Shown: positions 43,572 through 50,535 of the stretch, in pieces | Position numbering within the stretch: position 1 is the first letter of the stretch | How the letters are laid out: the number at the start of each line of letters is the position of its first letter | NCBI RefSeq assembly: GCF_000612725.1 | Contig: NZ_HG964457.1 | Span: 62,001-126,000 of the forward strand | Source of the DNA: Mycolicibacterium austroafricanum | GTDB taxonomy: Bacteria > Actinomycetota > Actinomycetes > Mycobacteriales > Mycobacteriaceae | Direction: 5' to 3' | DNA: 64,000 bases | Notes under the pieces: model-generated | The model's input: only the letters and a program-made list of their open reading frames with translations | Told to the model about the DNA's origin: nothing | The model's database searches: none | Program-made: the position numbers and the translations under genes

Positions 43572-44669
43572 ATGACCGCCACCGAGGCAATCCTGGCTCT
43601 GGTCGACGACCGGGCCCTGAGCGCTGACATCGACCGGGTCGTCGCCGCGGCCGGCGTGCGGATCGTCCGCGCTACTGATCCCTCCAGTCATCGGGTGTGG
43701 ACGGGTGCGTCGGCCGTTCTGCTGGACACCGCCGCCGCGCAGAGATGCGCCGCGCGTGGGTTACCGCGCCGCCCCCGCGTGCTCCTGATCAGTGGCGACG
43801 CGCCCGGACCCGACGAGTGGGAAGCCGCCGTCGCCGTTGGCGCGCAACAGGTCGTGACGTTGCCCAGCGGCGATCACGAACTGATGGCCGAGCTCGCCGA
43901 CGCGACGGAAGCGGCCCGCCACACCGGCCTTCGCGGGCCGGTGGTGGCCGTGCTTGCCGGCAGGGGTGGAGGCGGCGCGTCCGTCTTCGCGACCGCGGTG
44001 GCGAAGGTGGCCACCGAGGCTCTGCTCATCGACGGGGATCCGTGGGGTGGTGGTCTCGATCTGGTGCTCGGCAGTGAGACGGAGCCGGGATTGCGGTGGC
44101 CCGATCTTTCGCTGGCAGGCGGGCGGGTGGGCTTTTCCGCGTTGCGCGACGCCCTGCCGACGCGGCACGGCGTGTACGTGCTTTCCGGTAGCCGCGCGTT
44201 GTCTGGGACACATTCCAGCAACGACATCGACGCCGCTGCGCTCGGTGCGGTGATCGACGCGGGGAGCCGCGGCGGTGTGACCGTGGTCTGTGACGTGGCC
44301 CGGCGCCCCACCCCCGCGTCCGAAACGGCCGTGGCCTCTGCGGATCTGGTGGTGCTGGTCACTCCGGCCGACGTGCGGTCGTGCGCTGCCGCCGCGGCCA
44401 CCGCCCAGTGGGTGGCCGGGGGAAACCCGAACGCCGGTGTCGTCGTGCGCGGCCCCTCTCCCGGAGGTCTGCGATCGGTCGACGTCGCGCGGATCGTCGG
44501 TCTGCCGGTGCTCGCTTCGATGCGACCGCAACCCGGCATCGACACGCTTCTCGAGCGGGGAGGCCTTCGGGTGCGGCCGCATTCACCGCTGGCCAGGGCC
44601 GCGCGCGAGGTGTTGGCCGTGCTCAGTCAGAGTCCGCAACTCGAAGCGGCCGCGGAGGCCGTGGCGTGA
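43572..44669 (+). CDS. ssd: Septum-site determining protein Ssd (TadZ/CpaE-like)
   Basis: The 365-residue protein has a receiver-like N-terminal domain (about 1-110) and a MinD/ParA-like ATPase domain. The P-loop region AGRGGGGAS (residues 129-137) lacks the usual KGGxGK lysines, so ATP binding may be altered. It is the first gene of the tad locus and corresponds to Rv3660c, whose overexpression inhibits septation. In other bacteria the TadZ homologue positions the pilus machinery at the pole. Its TGA overlaps the GTG of tadA. Confidence 0.9.
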   Translation: MTATEAILALVDDRALSADIDRVVAAAGVRIVRATDPSSHRVWTGASAVLLDTAAAQRCAARGLPRRPRVLLISGDAPGPDEWEAAVAVGAQQVVTLPSGDHELMAELADATEAARHTGLRGPVVAVLAGRGGGGASVFATAVAKVATEALLIDGDPWGGGLDLVLGSETEPGLRWPDLSLAGGRVGFSALRDALPTRHGVYVLSGSRALSGTHSSNDIDAAALGAVIDAGSRGGVTVVCDVARRPTPASETAVASADLVVLVTPADVRSCAAAAATAQWVAGGNPNAGVVVRGPSPGGLRSVDVARIVGLPVLASMRPQPGIDTLLERGGLRVRPHSPLARAAREVLAVLSQSPQLEAAAEAVA

Positions 44670-45844
44670 GCGCGCCGCTGATCGATCGGGTTCGGGAACG
44701 ACTCGCGATGCAGTCCTCACCGCTGCGACCGAGCGTGGTGGCCGCCGCCATCCGGGCCGAGTCCGGCGGCGTGCTGGGAGACGCAGAAGTGCTGACCAAC
44801 CTGCGCGAACTACAGACCGAGTTGATCGGAGCGGGCATTCTCGATCCGCTGTTGTCGGGCCCCGGCGTCACGGATGTGCTTGTCACGGCACCCGACGCGG
44901 TCTGGGTCGACGACGGCAACGGCTTGCGGCGGACCTCCGTGCGCTTCGCTGACGACGCCGCCGTCCGGCGCCTCGCGCAGCGCTTGGCGTTGACCGCGGG
45001 ACGCCGCCTCGACGAGGCTCAACCGTGGGTCGACGGGAATCTCAGCGGCTTCGGCGCCGGTCAGCCCGGCGGACCGCTCAGCGTCCGACTGCACGCCGTG
45101 CTGCCGCCGGTCGCCGCAGGCGGGACATGCCTGTCGCTGCGGGTGCTGCGGCCGGCCAACCAGGACCTCGACGCACTGATCGGCGCGGGCGCGATCGAGC
45201 CGGACGCCGCGGGCATCCTGCGCGACGTGATCTCCGCCCGGCTGGCCTTCGTCGTGTCCGGTGGGACGGGCGCCGGCAAGACCACCTTGCTGGCGGCGTT
45301 GCTCGCCGCGGTGCCCGAGGACGAGCGCATCGTCTGTGTGGAGGACGCCGCCGAACTCGCGCCGGATCATCCGCATCTGGTCAAGCTCGTCGCACGCTGC
45401 GCGAACGTCGAAGGCGCGGGCGAAGTGACCGTGCGTGACCTCGTCCGGCAGGCGCTGCGGATGCGACCCGACCGCATCGTGATCGGTGAGGTGCGCGGCG
45501 CCGAGGTGGTGGACCTGCTCACCGCGCTGAACACCGGTCATGACGGTGGCGCGGGGACCGTGCATGCGAACAACCCCGCCGAGGTGCCGGCACGTTTCGA
45601 GGCGCTCGCCGCGCTCGGCGGCCTCGACCGTGCAGCGCTGCACAGCCAACTCGCGGCAGCGATCCAGGTGGTGTTGCACGTGGCGCGTGATCGCGCCGGA
45701 CGGCGACGGCTCAGTGAGGTCGGACTGCTGCGGCGCAGCTCCGACGGGAGCGTGCGGGTGTCGACGTGCTGGCACTGCGAGAGCGGTTACGGTCCCGGCG
45801 CCGACGCCCTGCACGACCTGATGCGTGCCAGGGGCAGGCCGTGA
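44666..45844 (+). CDS. tadA: TadA family secretion ATPase
   Basis: The 392-residue protein is a VirB11/TadA type traffic ATPase. Walker A GGTGAGKTT is at residues 199-207, IVIGEVRG is the Walker B region and TVHANNP the His box. It would drive pilin polymerisation by moving TadB/TadC. GTG at 44666 overlaps the ssd stop; the TGA overlaps the GTG of the next gene. Corresponds to Rv3659c. Confidence 0.93.
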   Translation: MSAPLIDRVRERLAMQSSPLRPSVVAAAIRAESGGVLGDAEVLTNLRELQTELIGAGILDPLLSGPGVTDVLVTAPDAVWVDDGNGLRRTSVRFADDAAVRRLAQRLALTAGRRLDEAQPWVDGNLSGFGAGQPGGPLSVRLHAVLPPVAAGGTCLSLRVLRPANQDLDALIGAGAIEPDAAGILRDVISARLAFVVSGGTGAGKTTLLAALLAAVPEDERIVCVEDAAELAPDHPHLVKLVARCANVEGAGEVTVRDLVRQALRMRPDRIVIGEVRGAEVVDLLTALNTGHDGGAGTVHANNPAEVPARFEALAALGGLDRAALHSQLAAAIQVVLHVARDRAGRRRLSEVGLLRRSSDGSVRVSTCWHCESGYGPGADALHDLMRARGRP

Positions 45845-46623
45845 CGGCCGCGGCGCTGGCGTTGGCCGCCGCGGTGCTGGTCGCTCCGGCCGGGTCACGG
45901 TGGCGGCGGGTGCTGTCGGCGCCGCCGAGCCGGCGGCTACGCCTGCCAGTACCGGTGTGCGGGGCGCTTCTGTGTGCCGTCACGGCGCTGCTGTTGTCGC
46001 CCGCCGCCGTACTGGCCGCCGCGCTGCTGATGGCGACGCTTTCGGTGCGCAGCCGCGCCGCCAGGCGTCGACGGAACCGCGTCACCGAGGCGGCTGCCCT
46101 GCAGGGAGCGCTCGACGTGCTGATCGGTGAGCTCCGGGTCGGAGCCCACCCGGTCGCCGCGATGAACACCGCCGCCCAGGAATCGGACGCACGGATCGCC
46201 GGCGCGCTGGGTGCGGTCGCGGCCCGGGCGCTGCTGGGTGCAGACGTCGCCGCCGGCCTGCGTGCGCAGGGGCGCCGGTCCCTGTTGCCCGGACACTGGG
46301 ACAGGCTGGCTGTCTGCTGGCATCTCGCCCAGGCGCAGGGGCTGGCGATCGCCACGCTGATGCTGGCGGCGCAGCGTGATATCGCCGAACGGGAGCGGTT
46401 CCGTGGCCGCGTGGAGGCCGGGCTGGCCGGGGCGCGCGCCACCGCGGCGATACTGGCGGGCCTTCCGGTGCTGGGCGTGCTGCTCGGGCATGCGATCGGC
46501 GCGGAGCCGCTGAGTTTTCTGTTCTCCGGCGGGTTCGGTGGATGGCTGCTGGTGACCGGAACGGTGTTCGTCTGCTGCGGCTTGCTGTGGTCCGATCGAA
46601 TCACCACGGGAGTCCTGACATGA
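45841..46623 (+). CDS. TadB-like pilus assembly membrane protein
   Basis: The 260-residue protein has a short hydrophobic N-terminus, a cytoplasmic type II secretion F domain (about 75-195) and C-terminal membrane helices (about 205-225, 235-255), as in TadB. GTG at 45841 overlaps the tadA stop. ATGA overlap with the next gene. Corresponds to Rv3658c. Confidence 0.88.
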   Translation: MTAAALALAAAVLVAPAGSRWRRVLSAPPSRRLRLPVPVCGALLCAVTALLLSPAAVLAAALLMATLSVRSRAARRRRNRVTEAAALQGALDVLIGELRVGAHPVAAMNTAAQESDARIAGALGAVAARALLGADVAAGLRAQGRRSLLPGHWDRLAVCWHLAQAQGLAIATLMLAAQRDIAERERFRGRVEAGLAGARATAAILAGLPVLGVLLGHAIGAEPLSFLFSGGFGGWLLVTGTVFVCCGLLWSDRITTGVLT

Positions 46624-47195
46624 CCTGGGCGGCGATGCTTCTGGCCGCGGCGGCACTCGCGGTGCCGAATGTGTCGGCAACCCGGATACGGCGGCAGGAC
46701 CTGCAGTCGGTGCGCGATACGCGCCGCCATCCGGTGACCGACGACATCCTCGCGGTGGCTGCCAGTCTCGACGTGCTCGCGGCGTGTCTGCGATCCGGCA
46801 TGCCGGTGGCGTCCGCGGCGGCCGCGGTGGCGGAGTCGGCGCCGGCGGGGCTGGCGATGCTGCTGCGCCGCGCCGCCGACCTTGTCGCGCTCGGCGCCGA
46901 TCCCAACCGGGCGTGGGCGAATCCCGATGGGGCGACGGACCGGTACGTGGACGCCTTCCTGCGGATGGCGCGCCGGTCCGCCTCGTCGGGGACCGCGTTG
47001 GCCCAGGGCGTCGAGGACCTGGCGGTCCAGTTGCGCGGCGAGGCGGTCGACGCGGCGAGCGCCCGGGCGGAGCGCGCCTCGGTGCTGATGGCCGCTCCGC
47101 TGGGCGTGTGTTATCTGCCCGCGTTTCTGTGTGTGGGCATCGTCCCGGTTGTCGCCGGACTGGCCGGCGAGGTCCTGCAATCGGGATTGCTGTGA
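46620..47195 (+). CDS. TadC-like pilus assembly membrane protein
   Basis: The 191-residue protein has the same length as Rv3657c. It has an N-terminal helix (about 1-18), an F-domain-like helical region (VTDDILAVAASLDVLAACLR... RMARRSASSGTALAQG) and a C-terminal helix pair. Shorter than full TadC, as is normal in mycobacteria. Probably forms the inner membrane platform with the preceding protein. Confidence 0.85.
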   Translation: MTWAAMLLAAAALAVPNVSATRIRRQDLQSVRDTRRHPVTDDILAVAASLDVLAACLRSGMPVASAAAAVAESAPAGLAMLLRRAADLVALGADPNRAWANPDGATDRYVDAFLRMARRSASSGTALAQGVEDLAVQLRGEAVDAASARAERASVLMAAPLGVCYLPAFLCVGIVPVVAGLAGEVLQSGLL

Positions 47196-47216
47196 CGACG
47201 AGTGAAGGAGAAGCAG

Positions 47217-47417
47217 ATGAGAGAACATCTTCGGGACATCCGGACCCGCTTGTTGGTCCTGGCGGTCGCCGACGACGGCATGTCGACGGTCGAGTACGCA
47301 ATCGGAACGATCGCCGCCGCCGCCTTCGGCGCGATCCTGTACACCGTCGTCACCGGCGACTCGATCGTCACCGCGCTGACCAACATCATCAGCCGGGCGC
47401 TGAACACCAACGTCTGA
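47217..47417 (+). CDS. Flp-type pilin / DUF4244 protein
   Basis: The 66-residue protein has a positively charged N-terminus followed by DDGMSTVEYAIGTIAAAAFG, a typical Flp/type IV pilin-like helix with the conserved Glu five residues after the processing glycine. AAGGAG precedes the ATG at 47217. It would be the major pilin subunit of the locus. Corresponds to Rv3656c. Confidence 0.85.
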   Translation: MREHLRDIRTRLLVLAVADDGMSTVEYAIGTIAAAAFGAILYTVVTGDSIVTALTNIISRALNTNV

Positions 47418-47743
47418 GTGGCGAGTCCGGAATCGCCACCGCGGAAGCGGCTTTCGCGATCGTGGCATTGGTGGCCGTCCTCGTCGTCTGCGTGGCCGGG
47501 CTCACGGCGGTGTCCATGCAGGTGCGCTGCATCGACGCCGCAAGGGAGGCCGCCCGGTTGGCGGCGCGCGGCGACGACGCCTCGGCCACCCGGGTGGCAC
47601 GGCAGATCGCTCCGGCGCGGGCCGTCGTCGCAGTGCGGCGCGACGGCGACTTCGTCGTCGCCCGGGTCACGGCGGGATCGGCGGTGCTGCCGGGAATCGT
47701 CATCGCAGCCGAGGGGGTGTCCGCCGTCGAGCCGGTGGGCTGA
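47414..47743 (+). CDS. TadE-like minor pilin
   Basis: The 109-residue frame has SGIATAEAAFAIVALVAVLV, the pseudopilin-like N-terminal helix of TadE proteins, and a small C-terminal domain (CIDAAREAARLAARGD...). The frame has no ATG/GTG/TTG before the helix; CTG at 47414, which overlaps the pilin TGA, is the most likely start, giving termination-reinitiation coupling. Corresponds to Rv3655c. Confidence 0.75.
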   Translation: MSGESGIATAEAAFAIVALVAVLVVCVAGLTAVSMQVRCIDAAREAARLAARGDDASATRVARQIAPARAVVAVRRDGDFVVARVTAGSAVLPGIVIAAEGVSAVEPVG

Positions 47744-47762
47744 CGAGCGTGGCTCGGCCACC

Positions 47763-48089
47763 GTGGCCGCGGCACTGATGGTGCTCAGCATGCTCGCGGT
47801 CACTTCCGGCGGGGCGATTCTCGGCGCGGCGGTGACGGCGCGGCACCGCGCGCAGGCGGCCGCCGACCTCGCGGCATTGAGCGCCGCTGCCGGGGTGCCG
47901 GCCGGGCACACGGCGGCCTGCGGACGCGCCGAGCACGTGGCCCACGCCATGGGAGCGAGGCTGACCGAATGCGCGATCGACCACCTCGACGTGGTGGTGC
48001 GTATCGAGGTCACGGTGGGCACCGGCGGCACCGGCCTCGGGCCTGCGTCGGCGCTCGCCCGCGCGGGCCCGGCGACCCCCGCTGGTTAG
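47763..48089 (+). CDS. TadE-like protein (helicase/secretion neighbourhood type)
   Basis: The frame encodes ERGSATVAAALMVLSMLAVT, a pilin-like helix, and a C-terminal region RHRAQAAADLAALSAAAG typical of the TadG-like Rv3654c family (TIGR03816). The first standard in-frame start is GTG at 47763, inside the helix motif (SAT-V-AAAL), giving 108 residues but losing the conserved DERGSAT prefix. The true start may be a non-standard codon upstream that overlaps the TadE gene end (47743). Confidence 0.7.
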   Translation: MAAALMVLSMLAVTSGGAILGAAVTARHRAQAAADLAALSAAAGVPAGHTAACGRAEHVAHAMGARLTECAIDHLDVVVRIEVTVGTGGTGLGPASALARAGPATPAG

Positions 48090-48143
48090 CGCACCGCGGC
48101 GCTCCGCGCGACAATGACCGCGATAGACCTGCGCCCCGCAGCC

Positions 48144-48191
48144 CACCTGGTTTACGCCTGCGCAAGGCACCTGGTTTACGTCTGCGCAAGG
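48144..48191. repeat. Two adjacent 24-bp direct repeats before the kinase gene
   Basis: CACCTGGTTTACGCCTGCGC plus AAGG at 48144-48167 is followed directly by a copy with one change at 48168-48191. The core TTTACGTCTGC is the complement of GCAGACGTAAA in the palindrome at 11020. The second copy supplies part of the kinase ribosome binding site region. Confidence 0.8.
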
Positions 48192-48208
48192 AGGGATACG
48201 CCGCCTGT

Positions 48209-49429
48209 ATGACTGGCCGTGAGACTCTTGTCGGCCGCTACGAGCTCCGGGGCCTGCTCGGCTGCGGAGGAATGGCTGAGGTCCGTGACGGCTGGGACAT
48301 CCGGCTGGACAGGCCGGTGGCCGTCAAGCTCCTGCATCCCAACTTCAACGCCGACGCCGATGCCAGGGCCAGGTTCTGCGACGAGGCCCGCTCGGCGGCG
48401 GCGCTGTCGCACCCCAACATCGTCGCGGTCCACGACTTCGGGGAGCACGACGGCCGGCCCTTCATCGTGATGGAGCGGCTGCCCGGCCGAACGCTCGCCG
48501 ACCTCATCGCCCAGGGACCGATGGCCCCGGCCCAGGTCAGGGCGATGCTCGACGACGTGCTGGCCGCGCTGGACGTCGCCCACACGGCCGGGGTGGTACA
48601 CCGTGACATCAAGCCGGGCAATATCCTGCTGTCGGCCACCGGCGATCGCATGCAGGTCGCGGACTTCGGCATCGCCAAGAGCGGCGGCGCCGCCCACACG
48701 ATGACCGGCCAGATCGTCGGCACCCTGTGCTACATGAGCCCGGAGCGGGTTTCCGGGGCGCCCGCGTCGGTGGCCGACGATCTCTATGCCGTCGGGGTCA
48801 TGGGTTACGAGGCGCTGCTGGCGCGCCGGGCCTTCCCGCAGGAGAGTCCGGTGGCGCTGGTCCGGGCCATCGTTGACGCGCCGCCGCCCGCGTTGGCCGG
48901 GCTGACCGGCGGCGCCGACCCCGTGCTGGCCGCGGTCATCGACCGCGCCATGAGCCGCGACCCCCGCCGGCGTTTCGGCAGCGCCGCGCAGATGCGCGCC
49001 GCGCTCGCCGGCGACGTCACCGCCCTGTCCACCGCGGCGGAACCACGTCCGTTGACCAAGGTGCTCGCTGCGCCGCTGCCTCCGTCGGCGGCGTACCCCG
49101 CCCCGGCTCCGCGGCGGCCGGCGACGCGTGCGCGCCGGTACGTGGTCGGTGCTGCGGCGGTGATGACGGCGTTCGTCATCTCCGCGCTGGCGTTGGCGAT
49201 GGATCCGTTCTCCTCGTCTGCGCCGCGACCGGAACCCGTCAGCACCAGCACCTCGGCTCCGTCACCGACCACGCCACCGCCGCCGCCGATCACGACCCCG
49301 CCACCGAGCCCCGCGCCGGCGGTCACCGCGGCGACCCAGCAGCCCGAGCCGCAGCAGGGTCGGGACGACAAAGGGCCGCGCGGCAACGGCAGAGGCAACG
49401 GAAAAGGTAAAGGCGAAAAGAAGGACTGA
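48209..49429 (+). CDS. Eukaryotic-like Ser/Thr protein kinase
   Basis: The 406-residue protein has an N-terminal kinase domain with Lys40 (VAVKLL), HRDIKPGN (131-138), DFG (152-154) and a TMTGQIVGTLCYMSPE activation segment, then a juxtamembrane region, one membrane helix (about 310-332) and a Pro/Thr-rich then Gly/Lys-rich extracytoplasmic tail without PASTA repeats. All catalytic residues are present. ATG at 48209 with AAGGAGG about 12 bases upstream. I do not recall a kinase at this position in M. tuberculosis, so it is probably an accessory gene inserted after the tad locus. Signal and targets unknown. Confidence 0.92.
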   Translation: MTGRETLVGRYELRGLLGCGGMAEVRDGWDIRLDRPVAVKLLHPNFNADADARARFCDEARSAAALSHPNIVAVHDFGEHDGRPFIVMERLPGRTLADLIAQGPMAPAQVRAMLDDVLAALDVAHTAGVVHRDIKPGNILLSATGDRMQVADFGIAKSGGAAHTMTGQIVGTLCYMSPERVSGAPASVADDLYAVGVMGYEALLARRAFPQESPVALVRAIVDAPPPALAGLTGGADPVLAAVIDRAMSRDPRRRFGSAAQMRAALAGDVTALSTAAEPRPLTKVLAAPLPPSAAYPAPAPRRPATRARRYVVGAAAVMTAFVISALALAMDPFSSSAPRPEPVSTSTSAPSPTTPPPPPITTPPPSPAPAVTAATQQPEPQQGRDDKGPRGNGRGNGKGKGEKKD

Positions 49430-49440
49430 CTGCGCGAAGG

Positions 49441-50494
49441 CTAGGCCCGGCTCGCTTTGTCCTTGCGGGACAGTGCTTTCGGTCTTCGTCCCGTGCTCTC
49501 CGGCGCGCAGTCGAGGCCCGCGGCGGTGAGCTCGGCGGGCGTGGGCTTCCGCAGTGACGCGAGCCCGGCGTACACACCCTTGCCGAGTTTCACCCGGTTG
49601 ACCGTCACATGCACCGGAGTCCAGCCACCGTTGTGCCCGACCAGCCTCAGCACCCCACTGGCGACACCGGTCGCGAACTGATCGGCCATCGCCGACATCA
49701 CGTGCATGTCCTGCGGGTGGATAGCCTGTTCGCTCTCCCTGTTGGCGTGCCGGTCGAGGAACGGCACCGGCTCGTCGAGCCACTTGAGCAACGTCCAGTT
49801 CCGTGGATCCACCAACGCCCGGTACACGCCGGGCTGGCGCAGGCCGTCGACGATCCGCTGGCCCAGCAGGTCGTGCTGGAGGCTCGCGCCCTCGCGGACG
49901 CTGCGCCAGTTCATGGCGCGGCAGATCAACCGTTCGCCGCCGTCCTCCAACGCCTCCGGCAGTGACCGGGCCACGAACCCGACCGTGATGGGCTGGCCGC
50001 GGTAGTCCGTGACGTCCCAGGTGTTGCACAGCGTCACGCCCGCCTCGGGCTTGATCACCATGCTGAGCACCTCGGCCTCGTTCGGGTTCAGATCGCGGCG
50101 CGGCAGATCATCGGCGAAGGCGCGCCCGTGTGTGGACTGGTTCGCCGGATCCCATCCACCCACCCGCAGCGACTCGGTGGTGTCGGTGGCCGTTCCCGCC
50201 GTGAGGTCCCACAACAGCGGGCCCACCAGCGCCGACCCAGACCTGGACGCCGTGAATCCGGCCGTCGGACATCTGCACCACCTCGGTGCGGATCACCCGG
50301 TCGTTCTTCGGGGTGATGCTGCTCAGGCCGCCGCCACCGCGGACCGTCTCGCCGATCGCGGTCTGGATGGCCATCAGGTGCGGACTGCGGCGCAGGTAGG
50401 TCGCCACGGGGACGAGGTTCTTGGTGTAAGCGCCATGTGCGACCACGACGGGCTCGGTGCCCAGTGTTTCCACGAGCAACCAGTCGTGGGTCAT
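49441..50494 (-). pseudogene. DUF5593-type protein gene split by a frameshift
   Basis: Two overlapping frames give the two halves of one mycobacterial DUF5593-type protein. The N-terminal part begins at ATG 50494 (MTHDWLLVETLGTEPVVVAH ... DGRIHGVQVWVGAG) and the C-terminal part runs to 49441 (GPLLWDLTAGTATDTTESL ... KLGKGVYAGLASL). A +1 shift near 50220-50230 joins them. The second half could be made separately from GTG at 50226, or the sequence CCC-G at the join could allow shifting. Downstream of the join the first frame runs on without similarity to 50108. Function unknown. Confidence 0.7.
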
Positions 50495-50535
50495 GCCGGT
50501 GATCCTACCGAGGCGCCTGTCGCCGTCCGGCGGGT

